This document shows, in pieces, positions 37,723 through 45,017 of a DNA stretch of 64,000 nucleotides (positions within the stretch are counted from its first letter, which is position 1; the number at the start of each line of letters is the position of its first letter). The notes under the pieces are model-generated. The model made no database searches and had not been told where the DNA came from. It was given only the letters and a program-made list of their open reading frames with translations. The stretch is taken from the NCBI RefSeq assembly GCF_026420865.1, contig NZ_JAPCWC010000007.1, positions 186,001 to 250,000 of the forward strand, read 5' to 3'. The DNA is from Novosphingobium clariflavum (GTDB lineage: Bacteria > Pseudomonadota > Alphaproteobacteria > Sphingomonadales > Sphingomonadaceae). Position numbers and translations under genes: made by a program.

Positions 37723-39357
37723 TCAGCCTCCTGCTGGTCGGCGCGGCGCAAAGGCGCTGCTGCCATAATTGACTTTCGCACCCCCACTGGAGCGCCGCTT
37801 GGCAGGTTTGGATTTAGTCTGGCCGTCGTCATCGACAGCACCCACGCGCGTCAGGCCGAGGTTGAGGTACTGGCCCGCGTCATGGACGTGCGAAAAGTCG
37901 TTCTTGAGGGGCTTATCGGTCCAGCGCCCGCCACCCTCAGACAGCTGCACACGCACGATCACGTAGCCGTTGTTGAAACCCCGCCGCGTGATCTTGCAGG
38001 ACGGTGACAGCTGGAACGCAGGCTGGCCGCCGATCATCTGCTTGAGAGGATCGCGCACGGCCTTCAATCGTTCAGGCAACCTGTTCTCGTGCACCATCGG
38101 CGCAGGCTTGAGCTTCCACCGATTGGCTGCCCGTCCCACCTCCTTCTTGAACGCGGTCCAGAAGAGCGTAACCCAGCTGTGCTTGTCTTCAGCCCCATAC
38201 CACGCCGCAGGATCACCCCAGGCACCCGCGAAATCGCAATTTCCGAAATGCTCTTTCCAGAATTTGCCGCACAGTTCGCCAAAGGACTCCGCGTCCATCT
38301 GTTCGAGCGTGTGCTCTTTGCCGGGTGCGAATACGACGACTTCCGCCAGCCACCGGATACGGCCCATATCGTCACGCTGACCGAACAGCGCCGCCGGCGT
38401 CGAGCCGCCATCCACAGCCATGCCCACCGGGACACCAGCAAGCGGCTTCAACGGGTCTTTCGCCGTATGGATTTCGTCGTTGAACTCTTCATAAACGGGC
38501 TGGCCGTTGCGGACCGCGCCGAAATCGTTGTGAACGAAGCGCCGGATCCAGTTGGTGGTCTTACCCACCATCAAGCGCTCGTAATAACCCTCCGGCAGGT
38601 TCATCAGGTTTTCGGCCGCAGGATCGAGGCCGCCGGGCTGACGGTGGAAGGCGATCCGGAAATTCGGCCCAAGCTTCTCCCGAAGCGCCGTCTCAACCTC
38701 AGGCGGCAGGCCCATGTTCTTGTTGACGAGCAGGTCGTAGGTGTAATTGTCCACGTCCGGCGCGTTCATGTCCGCGAACATGCCGTACCATGCACAGCCG
38801 CCCTTTGCCGGGGGCGGATAGCGACCCAGACGCGGCAATCCGAATTCGAGAATGCTGGGGTCTTGCGTGTCGATTTCGTTCGGCCACAGCCATGTCAGCT
38901 GCATACCCTTGAAAATCTGCTCCGCTTTTTCGCGATCTTCGCAGGCCCGGAATAGCACGTTGATGTTCAGCTTCGCGATGCCGGGAATATCCAGCACCAC
39001 CGTGTGCTCCAGACGGTCTCCCTTCCAGTTGTCCCGCGTCTTCGGGAACCAAGCAAACCAGTCCTTCATCACGGTATCTTCAAGCTGCCCGTAAGTCGGG
39101 CGCGTGATGCAACCGCGCGAATACTTCACCCCATCCGGGGCCGCATTCTGCCACAGACCTGCCATGATAATGGCCTGAAACGTCGTCGTCGTCTTGGCAG
39201 AGCCGAATGGCCCCATGATCGTCTTCATGTACGACTGATCGTGCACGAAACCATGGGCCACCGGCCCAACGGGAACCATGGTCAACGCCTGGGCTTCGCC
39301 AGTGCGCTCCAGTTCGTCGATAGCGCCGAAGTCAATCATCCTCGCCGCCCTGGTCAT
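37723..39357 (-). CDS. Terminase large subunit
   Basis: 544 residues. The N-terminal ATPase has a Walker A-type GPFGSAKTT (about 49-57), a motor region with LTWLWPNEID as the Walker B/catalytic acid candidate, and a C-terminal RNase H-like nuclease domain (AVDGGSTPAALFGQ, then GAWGDPAAWYG) whose Asp residues would bind metal. It translocates and cuts DNA during packaging. Two starts are possible, 39357 and 39339; both overlap the small subunit gene. Confidence 0.92.
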   Translation of the reverse strand: MTRAARMIDFGAIDELERTGEAQALTMVPVGPVAHGFVHDQSYMKTIMGPFGSAKTTTTFQAIIMAGLWQNAAPDGVKYSRGCITRPTYGQLEDTVMKDWFAWFPKTRDNWKGDRLEHTVVLDIPGIAKLNINVLFRACEDREKAEQIFKGMQLTWLWPNEIDTQDPSILEFGLPRLGRYPPPAKGGCAWYGMFADMNAPDVDNYTYDLLVNKNMGLPPEVETALREKLGPNFRIAFHRQPGGLDPAAENLMNLPEGYYERLMVGKTTNWIRRFVHNDFGAVRNGQPVYEEFNDEIHTAKDPLKPLAGVPVGMAVDGGSTPAALFGQRDDMGRIRWLAEVVVFAPGKEHTLEQMDAESFGELCGKFWKEHFGNCDFAGAWGDPAAWYGAEDKHSWVTLFWTAFKKEVGRAANRWKLKPAPMVHENRLPERLKAVRDPLKQMIGGQPAFQLSPSCKITRRGFNNGYVIVRVQLSEGGGRWTDKPLKNDFSHVHDAGQYLNLGLTRVGAVDDDGQTKSKPAKRRSSGGAKVNYGSSAFAPRRPAGG

Positions 39358-39955
39358 CGTCCTCGAACGATGCAGGAGCGGAAATCAGCCTGCCGTCGTC
39401 CAGGCGAATACCCGCGGCCTCGATAGCCTCCACGCCTAGCTTTTCAGTCGCATCGCGCAGCTGGTCATGCGTAAAGCCAGCAGGCGCGTTCAGGCCCGGG
39501 ATGAAGATCACCGCGTCAGCCTTGCCATTGAAATCAACGGCGATCGGCTGCTTGCCGTGAATGTACGGCAGCACGTCGAGAATGGCCGACTTGCGGAATT
39601 CCATGGCATCGCGCCCGGTAACGCGCTTGCCCTTCTGCTCCCCGCCTTGGGCAAGGATCATCTGCTCATAAAGCACGTCCACGGGCGTATTCATGATCTC
39701 GCCCAGCGCGACCAGCGGGTCGCCGTACTGCGCGATGAACCACTTCGCGATTTTCTCGTTGCGCTTGTTCCGGGCGCCGCGCGGGCGTCCCCGGCCTTGC
39801 TGAGCACGCAGTTGGCGCAGCGCGTCAGGCGGGAGCCGTCCGGCATCGTCGCGCAGCAGGTCCAGCTGCGTTGCGTCGGGAAAGAACTGGTTCCCGGCCT
39901 CGCTCTCGCCGGCCTCCTGCATCACCTGCATCATCGCAGACGGCTTGCTTGACAT
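39332..39955 (-). CDS. Terminase small subunit candidate (AT-hook motif)
   Basis: 207 residues. A GRGRPRGARNKR motif near residue 54 resembles an AT-hook DNA-binding element, followed by a helical region. Its position immediately before and overlapping the large subunit supports a role in recognising the packaging site. The ATG at 39955 is used; earlier in-frame codons lack coding character. Confidence 0.72.
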   Translation of the reverse strand: MSSKPSAMMQVMQEAGESEAGNQFFPDATQLDLLRDDAGRLPPDALRQLRAQQGRGRPRGARNKRNEKIAKWFIAQYGDPLVALGEIMNTPVDVLYEQMILAQGGEQKGKRVTGRDAMEFRKSAILDVLPYIHGKQPIAVDFNGKADAVIFIPGLNAPAGFTHDQLRDATEKLGVEAIEAAGIRLDDGRLISAPASFEDDDQGGEDD

Positions 39956-40669
39956 CAGCCCAGTGCCCCGCCTAGCGTTGCCGTCCCGCCAAGATCGAAA
40001 CATGGGCGCGCGCCCTTGCGCCCCCTGACCCCCTCGATTCCAGACTTGGCGCTCGAACCAGAGCCACAGACCGCATTTGCGCGCCGAACGGGCACTGCCA
40101 CCCCGGACCCCGGATTGCCCGCGCGAAGCTTTCGCGCCCCGGCCAAGGCCGCGCCTATGCGTCCAGAGGGCGAAGGGGCCGAACGGCCGGGTTTTTTGAA
40201 AACCGAGGTCTGGTCTACGCGACCCCCATCGGGGATTCGCGCGTCGATCGAAAGGGGGGCCACCCCCCCGGCTCGCCGCGCCGACGACGGCACCGGGCGG
40301 GCCGCGCCGCGCTGATCGGTGGCCCCGGTCTGAAAACTGGCGATTAGACGACAGGCACCCTCAAACGCGCGGAAATCTGCCGATCCGCAATCGCGGTGCG
40401 ACGGCGACGGTGCGACGACAGCGAGGCGTGAGGCGCTAAGTGCTTGATTTTGCAGGATCGAAGCGGGGAGGCTCGAAGCACTCCCCGCCTGGACGACAAC
40501 GGCAGTACGCCTGCCAAGATCGCCGCCGCGCCGCCCGACCGTGGCTCCCCAGCCCGGCCCGATTTTCCCCAGCCCAGCGAACTCGCGCCCCCGGAACACC
40601 CATTGGACCGCATATCCGGTCCCTAGAATATTCGAGTGAGGCACGACCGCTTCGAGCATGGTCGAAATC
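39956..40669. other. GC-rich region upstream of terminase without a convincing gene
   Basis: About 700 bases with several open frames on both strands (for example 39955-40659 minus), but they are rich in Arg/Pro/Gly with no motif, and lack good ribosome sites. The 10-mer CGGTGCGACG occurs twice at 40394-40417, matching sites near both prophage ends. It may contain the packaging (pac/cos) signal because it abuts the small terminase gene. Confidence 0.5.
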
Positions 40670-40688
40670 CTTATCCGATTGGACTAAA
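40670..40688. promoter_or_regulatory. Palindromic operator-like site O2
   Basis: CTTATCCGATTGGACTAAA. Read on the minus strand, TTGCGC followed by 16 bases and GATAAG forms a promoter that would drive the terminase and head genes leftward, with the site covering the -10. One of six similar sites. Confidence 0.55.
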
Positions 40689-40712
40689 TCAGCGCAACCC
40701 CCCGCCTGCTAC

Positions 40713-40949
40713 GTTCCGATTGTTCTGCGATAGAACAGAGAACAGAACGCCAAAAACCGCAGAAAACCTTACCTTTTTAGACCTGTTCTGAATGTTCTAG
40801 GTAAGCGGTTGTGCGCAGATGCGCGCCTATCTGCGCATCTGCGCAAATCCAGTTGGTCAGTACGGAACAAATGGAACATGCCTCAAAAATGGCTGATTTC
40901 CGCCAGTTCTAGGCCATGCATCGACAGAACACGCCGGAACATATGGAAC
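40713..40949. other. Candidate origin/control array: GTTC-N5-GTTC boxes around a 13-bp inverted repeat
   Basis: Two boxes of GTTC-N5-GTTC (40713-40725, 40785-40797) lie left of a perfect 13-bp inverted repeat (40812-40824 with 40833-40845, 8-base loop). Two boxes in the opposite orientation (40865-40877, 40937-40949) lie to its right. Extra single GTTCT/AGAAC units occur at 40733-40748, 40905 and 40925. The symmetric layout in a gene-free region suggests a replication origin or multi-site regulator target. The 5-base spacing differs from the alphaproteobacterial LexA box (7-base spacing). Confidence 0.5.
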
Positions 40950-41100
40950 GCCCCCGGACCCGCCTTGCACCCCGACCCTCGGCCTAATCTCTGTTTGCAC
41001 AAGATGGGTCCGGGTAAGCGGTGAGGGAGGGATGCGAAGGTGCACCGATTGGAGCGGAGAGCCGCAGGAAAGCTGGGGTCCGGGGAAATGAGCCCGGACG

Positions 41101-41145
41101 CACCGCGCGCCTTTCGGCGCGCTGTCCGGGCATCTCGGATGCCCT
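41101..41145. other. Two adjacent stem-loops before the early promoter
   Basis: GCGCGCC-TTTC-GGCGCGC, extended by the outer arms CGGAC and GTCCG, is followed at once by GGGCATC-TCG-GATGCCC. Neither has a clear T tract. They could be a transcription boundary between the leftward late and rightward early regions. Confidence 0.45.
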
Positions 41146-41146
41146 A

Positions 41147-41180
41147 TTGACAAGTTGGTTTTTTATCCAATATGACTAAA
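41147..41180 (+). promoter_or_regulatory. Early rightward promoter with operator-like site O3
   Basis: TTGACA (41147-41152), an 18-base spacer and TATGAC (41171-41176) form a good sigma-70 promoter. The palindromic site TTTATCCAATATGACTAAA (41162-41180) covers the spacer end and -10, so repressor binding would block it. Genes from 41228 onward follow. Confidence 0.65.
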
Positions 41181-41227
41181 TAGCAGGCAGCAAGGTAGCT
41201 GTCGGAAACGGCAAAGGAGGCCGACAC

Positions 41228-41371
41228 ATGGTAGACCGTTCTAAGACCGCTCAAGCACTCGCAAAGGCCATCGCCTACAAGCAGTGCGGCAAGCAGGCCG
41301 AGGCAGAAGCATGGGCTCGCACGCTGGTCGAGCTGCTCGAATGCGCCAACATCCTCCGTCGGGAGGCTTGA
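41228..41371 (+). CDS. Small hypothetical early phage protein
   Basis: 47 residues (MVDRSKTAQALAKAIAYKQ...), helical, with a strong AAAGGAGG ribosome site 7 bases before the ATG. That site is framed by TGTCGG and CCGACA, which could pair and hold it in a loop. First gene after the O3 promoter. Function unknown. Confidence 0.6.
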   Translation: MVDRSKTAQALAKAIAYKQCGKQAEAEAWARTLVELLECANILRREA

Positions 41372-41374
41372 ACC

Positions 41375-41974
41375 ATGACCCCGGATCAGATCGACGCCGC
41401 CCGCCGCATGCAGATCGTCCACAAGAGCCGCCGCGTCACCGCGAAGGACAGCAGCGCCATTGCCTACGTCTACGAGCAGGCGGACGGCTCGCCCTGCGCA
41501 GCCGTATTCCATGGCCGCTCGCTCAAGCCTTCATGGCGGTACCGCTTCCGTAATGCCGATGAGCGTACCCGCCGCGTCATGGCGTTCTTCAAGGCTTGCG
41601 CAGAGCACGCCGAACGGCAGGCAAAGCGCAAAGCTGATCGCAAAGCGGCGGGTCGGGGCCTCAGCGTGGGCGACGTGCTCAGCACATGCTGGGGCTACGA
41701 ACAGACGAATCGCGAATGGTTCGAAGTCACCGCCCTGATCGGCCAGACCATGGTTGAGGTCCGCGAGATCGCCCGCGAGGTCGAGGAAACCAGCTGGCAG
41801 CAGGGGAAGACAGTGCCAGTCGTCGGCAAGTACGTGGGCGAGCCGCTGCGCCGCCGAGCAGCTGACGGACGCGTGCGGATCGATGACGTTCGCCTTGCCA
41901 CGCTCGAAACGCCTTTGGCCCGGATCGGCAGCAAGGCCGTCTACGCCGCCCAGCACTTCACCGCCTACCACTGA
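41375..41974 (+). CDS. Hypothetical early phage protein
   Basis: 199 residues. The N-terminal half is basic and helical (KACAEHAERQAKRKADRKA), followed by a domain with LSVGDVLSTCWGYEQTNREWFEVTALIG that resembles a widespread phage/plasmid protein of unknown function. It starts 3 bases after the preceding stop. No catalytic motif recognised. Confidence 0.65.
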   Translation: MTPDQIDAARRMQIVHKSRRVTAKDSSAIAYVYEQADGSPCAAVFHGRSLKPSWRYRFRNADERTRRVMAFFKACAEHAERQAKRKADRKAAGRGLSVGDVLSTCWGYEQTNREWFEVTALIGQTMVEVREIAREVEETSWQQGKTVPVVGKYVGEPLRRRAADGRVRIDDVRLATLETPLARIGSKAVYAAQHFTAYH

Positions 41975-42061
41975 CGTCACCGGAGAGCGTCCGGCCCTCG
42001 GGTCCGGGCGCTTCCCGTGCCGCCAAGTCCGGCAGCACTCCACGGCAAAGGAGGCCGACCA
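41972..42061 (+). repeat. Structured 90-nt leader, copy A
   Basis: It begins at a stop codon and ends at the next ATG. It shares with copy B (42468-42557) the blocks CACCGGAGAGCG, GCGCTTCCCGTGCCGCC and CACGGCAAAGGAGGCCGACC. The part between the first two blocks forms a stem (AGCGTCCGG with CCGGGCGCT, one G-U pair) whose bases differ from copy B yet keep pairing. Confidence 0.6.
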
Positions 42062-42253
42062 ATGCACCACACCAAGACCTATCGCAGCACCCGCAGGCGC
42101 TGGAACAGCATGACCGACCAGATGAGCGACGCCGACCTGATCCGCGCCCACATGACGGCAACCGATGCGCTCGACGTTGCATGCACCCCGACCAACCAAG
42201 CGCGCTTCGACGCCATCGAGGCAGAAATCGACCATAGGGATTGCTGGCTGTGA
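42062..42253 (+). CDS. Small hypothetical phage protein
   Basis: 63 residues; a basic start (HHTKTYRSTRRRWN) precedes an acidic second half. It has an AAAGGAGG ribosome site inside the repeated leader. Its end overlaps the next gene by GTGA. Function unknown. Confidence 0.55.
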   Translation: MHHTKTYRSTRRRWNSMTDQMSDADLIRAHMTATDALDVACTPTNQARFDAIEAEIDHRDCWL

Positions 42254-42426
42254 AGAACCGCGAACCGGACGTCATCAACGTCAATATCTGGTGGACCGCA
42301 TGGGTCGGGACGCGCCGCAATGGCTACGCCATCGGATACGTCCAGCACGCCAACCGCCAACTCGCGATGCAGGCCGCTCGAGCGAAGTACCCCGGCGAGC
42401 GCATCGACTTCGTGACGGAAGGATGA
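42250..42426 (+). CDS. Small hypothetical phage protein (GTG start)
   Basis: 58 residues. NVNIWWTAWVGTRRNGYAIG and AMQAARAKYPGERIDFVTEG suggest a compact alpha/beta fold. The GTG overlaps the previous stop as GTGA; a TTG three codons upstream is less likely. Function unknown. Confidence 0.55.
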   Translation: MKNREPDVINVNIWWTAWVGTRRNGYAIGYVQHANRQLAMQAARAKYPGERIDFVTEG

Positions 42427-42467
42427 CCTGCGCCATGCAACCCACAGGCCGGGAGAACTGGCACCTC

Positions 42468-42557
42468 TGACGGCACCGGAGAGCGCGCGGGCATCCCCCG
42501 TCCGCGCGCTTCCCGTGCCGCCCTAGGGCGCATGACCACGGCAAAGGAGGCCGACCC
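42468..42557 (+). repeat. Structured 90-nt leader, copy B
   Basis: Same length and same conserved blocks as copy A. Here the stem is AGCGCGCGG with CCGCGCGCT, and the outer bases CGGCAC pair with GTGCCG. The differences from copy A are compensatory, so selection on RNA structure is likely. It ends with the same AAAGGAGGCCGACC ribosome site before an ATG. Confidence 0.6.
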
Positions 42558-42818
42558 ATGTGCAACCTGATCCTCAGCGTCGAGAACGGACGCCAGCATT
42601 ACCAAGTTGATGGCCTGACCGTCTCGCAAGACGTTTTCGAAGCCTACCGCCTGCGCGGCCACCCCTGCCGCATCAACTGCGGGACCGAAGACCGCCTGCG
42701 CCTGGCGCTCGCCGCCGCCGCACCGAAGCGCGCCGACGCGGGCCGCGTGATCGTCCCCCAGGACGACGCCAGCGCGCTCGATCTGTTCCGCTTTGGCAAT
42801 GAAGGAAAGCTACTGTGA
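42558..42818 (+). CDS. Hypothetical phage protein
   Basis: 86 residues. It begins MCNLILSVENGRQHYQVDGLTVSQDVFEAYRL; two Cys at about 52 and 56 are not in a clear zinc motif. Preceded by the repeated leader and strong ribosome site; end coupled to the next gene (GTGA). Function unknown. Confidence 0.55.
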   Translation: MCNLILSVENGRQHYQVDGLTVSQDVFEAYRLRGHPCRINCGTEDRLRLALAAAAPKRADAGRVIVPQDDASALDLFRFGNEGKLL

Positions 42819-43219
42819 CAACCAGCTATTCCTACCAGTTGTCAGGCCGCAAGGGTCTGCCCTATGCTGCTGAGCTGCGTCGCGAAGATCCCGGCAAGCC
42901 CCACGCGGGCGACCTGCTTGCGCCCGGCTCGATCGTCCGGACAAGTTATGGCACCGGCCCTTACTTGGTCGATCGCATCACGCCCACCATGGTCTATGAT
43001 GACTATCGTGTGTGGAACCTCACCGGTTTCAGCAGTCAGGACGATGGCTCATTCCTGCGGGACGAACATCGCCGCATCTGGATCAACGAACTGGTCGCGG
43101 ATTGGAGCGATGGTGAAGCGATCATCCGCAAACTGTTCGTAGCCAATTCCGACGTTGTACTTGTGGAACAGGCTATCGGCTTCCTTTCCGACCGCCGGGG
43201 TCAGGGGCTTCTGCTATGA
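42815..43219 (+). CDS. Hypothetical phage protein (GTG start)
   Basis: 134 residues, mixed alpha/beta. The segment PGSIVRTSYGTGPYLVDRIT looks like a small beta-barrel. Translationally coupled to the preceding gene; it ends 6 bases into the 3' end of the convergent membrane protein gene. Function unknown. Confidence 0.55.
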   Translation: MTTSYSYQLSGRKGLPYAAELRREDPGKPHAGDLLAPGSIVRTSYGTGPYLVDRITPTMVYDDYRVWNLTGFSSQDDGSFLRDEHRRIWINELVADWSDGEAIIRKLFVANSDVVLVEQAIGFLSDRRGQGLLL

Positions 43220-43555
43220 ACGGTCGAACAGCCTTTGGAAGCCAGCCCGCTCCGCTGCGGCATCAACCGCTCGAACTAGCAGCCTCAAGGCGACCAGCAG
43301 GACACCCATCGTCAGGCCGCCCTGCCACCCTCCAGAAAGCGCAAGCAATGACAGCAGCACAACGCCTATCGCATACTCATGCGGTTCCGGCAGCGCGACC
43401 AGGACAAGAACGATCCAGCCCAGCACAACCAGCCCTGGCACGAAGCCAAGCGCAACGATCCAGGGCGGCAGGCCAACGAGTGACGCAACGATCATGTAGG
43501 GCACCCCGAGCAGCCCTCCCCACACAAGCCAATCCGTTGCCCTTCGCCTGCCCAA
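43214..43555 (-). CDS. Small integral membrane protein
   Basis: 113 residues with three or four hydrophobic segments (about 8-28, 31-53, 60-80, 84-100) and a basic C-terminal tail. It is the only minus-strand gene in this rightward block, so it may be a lysogeny-expressed moron (superinfection exclusion is one guess). No family recognised. Confidence 0.55.
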   Translation of the reverse strand: MGRRRATDWLVWGGLLGVPYMIVASLVGLPPWIVALGFVPGLVVLGWIVLVLVALPEPHEYAIGVVLLSLLALSGGWQGGLTMGVLLVALRLLVRAVDAAAERAGFQRLFDRS

Positions 43556-43566
43556 TAGCGGCTCCC

Positions 43567-43595
43567 TTGTCGAAACCGGTCAAAAGTGGCATATC
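43567..43595 (+). promoter_or_regulatory. Promoter for C4 RNA/antirepressor transcript
   Basis: TTGTCG, a 17-base spacer and CATATC. A matching TTGCAT-N17-CATATG precedes the second C4-like RNA, which supports both assignments. Confidence 0.5.
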
Positions 43596-43624
43596 CGCAC
43601 TCGCGCGGCAAATTCCGCGCAAGG

Positions 43625-43647
43625 GATTGGTCTCCCTGTTCTAGTGG
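43625..43647 (+). promoter_or_regulatory. C4 target-like sites b1/a1 upstream of the C4 RNA
   Basis: GATTGGTCT (43625-43633) and TCTAGTGG (43640-43647) are exact complements of the C4 loops AGACCAATC (43734-43742) and CCACTAGA (43721-43728). In phage P1 the equivalent upstream sites influence folding and processing of the transcript. Confidence 0.75.
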
Positions 43648-43683
43648 CGCTCCCCGCGCCGTGCCTTGCATGGGCGCGGTTTT

Positions 43684-43760
43684 CTATGGTCGGGCGTGTT
43701 CGAGCCCTTTGGGCGCCGTTCCACTAGACGGTAAGACCAATCGAGCACGTCCGGCCACCA
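43684..43760 (+). ncRNA. C4 antisense RNA
   Basis: About 77 nt. The conserved 5' CTATGGTCGGGCGTG and 3' GCACGTCCGGCCACCA ends pair to form the closing stem of the C4 antisense RNA family known from phages P1 and P7. Two loops, CCACTAGA and AGACCAATC, are perfectly complementary to TCTAGTGG and GATTGGTCT, both upstream (43625-43647) and just before the antirepressor (43792-43825). It should repress antirepressor translation, and so favour lysogeny. A terminator follows directly. Confidence 0.88.
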
Positions 43761-43761
43761 A

Positions 43762-43784
43762 GGGTGTCGGTTTTGCCGACACCC
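43762..43784 (+). terminator. Terminator of the C4 RNA
   Basis: GGGTGTCGG and CCGACACCC form a perfect 9-bp stem around TTTTG, followed by CTTT. It separates the C4 RNA from the antirepressor start region, as in P1-type immI loci. Confidence 0.8.
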
Positions 43785-43791
43785 CTTTGCG

Positions 43792-43825
43792 GATTGGTCT
43801 CCGCAAGGCCGGGCTCTTCTAGTGG
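43792..43825 (+). promoter_or_regulatory. C4 target sites b2/a2 at the antirepressor start
   Basis: GATTGGTCT (43792-43800) and TCTAGTGG (43818-43825) lie immediately before the antirepressor ATG at 43835. A GTG inside the second target opens an overlapping out-of-frame reading frame (43822-44079) that could play the role of P1 icd, whose translation is needed for ant expression. Confidence 0.7.
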
Positions 43826-43834
43826 AGCCTGATT

Positions 43835-44545
43835 ATGAACGATCTACATTCCTTCGACTTCGACAACACCCCCGTCCGCGCAATGTTGGTCGGCCAAACT
43901 CCATGGTTTGCGGCAAACGATCTCTGCGCTGTGCTCGATATTCGCAACTCCCGCGACGCAATCAGCAAGTTGGACGAAGACGAGAAGGGCGTTCATGTAT
44001 TCGACACTCCGGGAGGCTCGCAGACGTTGAACATGGTCAACGAAAGCGGCATGTTCTCCCTCGTTTTCAAGTCCCGTAAGCCCGAAGCAAAGCGCTTCCG
44101 CCGCTGGGTAACTGGTGAAGTCCTTCCCGCACTGCGCCGCAACGGCCATTACGCCCTGCCCATCGCCAACGATGAACCCACAGTCGAAGAATTCGATAGT
44201 GCGCGCCTGTCCGCATCGATCGCCACGGTCCGCGAGGCCCGCCGGCTTTTCGGCCCCCAATCCGCACGAGTAATCTGGACACGTCTTGGCCTACCGGCGC
44301 CGCTGGCCCTTTCTGCACCCAACGTGCCTGTCGATCCTATGGCGCGCGAAATTGAAACCTACTTGCGAACGGTTGAGGCCACGACAATCGACGAAGCTGG
44401 GCTAGCGCTTGGCCTCGGCGCGATCGACGCGGGAATGCGTTTGCGAATAGGCGCGCTCTTGCGTCTGTTCGGATGGCTGCCCCGTAAGGTTCGCCGCGGG
44501 CACCAGACCGTGAATCTGTTCGCACCTTCCATCGTGGAGGCATGA
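43835..44545 (+). CDS. Phage antirepressor (Bro-N domain)
   Basis: 236 residues. The N-terminal 110 residues are a Bro-N/antirepressor domain (TPWFAANDLCAVLDIRNSRDAISKLDEDEKG, then ESGMFSLVFKSRKPEAKRFRRWVTGEVLPALRR). The C-terminal half is a helical DNA- or repressor-interaction region. In temperate phages such proteins inactivate the repressor and trigger lytic growth. The C4 RNA directly upstream is its expected post-transcriptional regulator. Its end overlaps the next small gene by ATGA. Confidence 0.9.
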   Translation: MNDLHSFDFDNTPVRAMLVGQTPWFAANDLCAVLDIRNSRDAISKLDEDEKGVHVFDTPGGSQTLNMVNESGMFSLVFKSRKPEAKRFRRWVTGEVLPALRRNGHYALPIANDEPTVEEFDSARLSASIATVREARRLFGPQSARVIWTRLGLPAPLALSAPNVPVDPMAREIETYLRTVEATTIDEAGLALGLGAIDAGMRLRIGALLRLFGWLPRKVRRGHQTVNLFAPSIVEA

Positions 44546-44745
44546 CTATGCATCCCGACAGCGAAGTGCGCCAGCTGCGCGCCACAGCCGCCCTCGATGC
44601 TCTGCAATTCCTGTTTGAGAGCCTGCCGATGGGCACGGACATTCCCAGCGAACACGTTGCCGCGCTCCTGCATGTCACCGGCGCCGCCGTGCGCGAGACG
44701 GTGCGCCGCCCGATGATCGTCACCGGCATCAACGATACCGATTAA
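44542..44745 (+). CDS. Small protein of the antirepressor cassette, paralogue 1
   Basis: 67 residues. The core LRATAALDALQFLFESLPMGTDIPSEHVAALLHVTGAAV is shared, at roughly two residues in three, with the 45018-45242 protein. The second half could form a helix-turn-helix. It is coupled to the antirepressor stop. Function unknown. Confidence 0.65.
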   Translation: MTMHPDSEVRQLRATAALDALQFLFESLPMGTDIPSEHVAALLHVTGAAVRETVRRPMIVTGINDTD

Positions 44746-44821
44746 CCCGGGTTCGGGCGAGCGGCGCAACCGGCGCGCCGCCCGCCGCCCTATAAGTGAA
44801 ACAGGGCGGAAAACCGCGCTC

Positions 44822-44850
44822 TTGCATCGGCGGGTCGCGACTGACATATG
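44822..44850 (+). promoter_or_regulatory. Promoter for the second C4-like RNA
   Basis: TTGCAT, a 17-base spacer, and CATATG; same layout as the promoter of the first C4 cassette. Confidence 0.5.
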
Positions 44851-44876
44851 CGCCCCCGCACTGCGGGTCGCGGTGC

Positions 44877-44904
44877 CGGGAATGGAAGCCCGAAATCTAC
44901 AGCC
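44877..44904 (+). promoter_or_regulatory. C4-2 target-like sites upstream
   Basis: CGGG, TGGAAG, CCG and CTACAGC blocks are complementary to the loops of the second C4-like RNA (GCTGTAGCGG and CTTCCAACCCG) with few mismatches. They lie directly before that RNA, as the b1/a1 sites do in the first cassette. Confidence 0.5.
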
Positions 44905-44911
44905 ACGTGCC

Positions 44912-44987
44912 CTATGGTCGGGCGCGTCGGGAGGCTTACGCCTGCCGTTGCTGTAGCGGTCTTCCAACCCGTCACGCCCGGCCACCA
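44912..44987 (+). ncRNA. Second C4-like antisense RNA
   Basis: CTATGGTCGGGCGCGT at the 5' end and CACGCCCGGCCACCA at the 3' end repeat the closing stem of the first C4 RNA. The loop sequences differ completely (GCTGTAG and CTTCCAACC), so it would have a different target. No antirepressor gene follows and no clear second target pair is seen before 45018. Confidence 0.72.
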
Positions 44988-45017
44988 GCCATCAGGGCCG
45001 GGGCCGTATGCAGCGGA

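Noticed and set aside
39955..40659. 234-codon open frame on the minus strand upstream of terminase
   Set aside because: No ribosome site, composition dominated by Gly/Arg/Ala/Pro, no motif, and overlapping open frames on the other strand of equal quality. Treated as a non-coding control or packaging region.
40728..40797. GTTCT/AGAAC repeats considered as LexA boxes
   Set aside because: The alphaproteobacterial LexA box has GTTC-N7-GTTC; the repeats here have 5-base spacing or other arrangements, so LexA control is not claimed.
42423..42470. 15-codon frame MTCAMQPTGRENWHL overlapping the previous stop
   Set aside because: Too short to support alone. It could be a leader peptide before copy B of the structured leader, but there is no further evidence.
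43586..43822. Open frame running through the C4 RNA
   Set aside because: It crosses the C4 stem, loops and terminator and has no ribosome site or motif; the RNA explains the sequence better.
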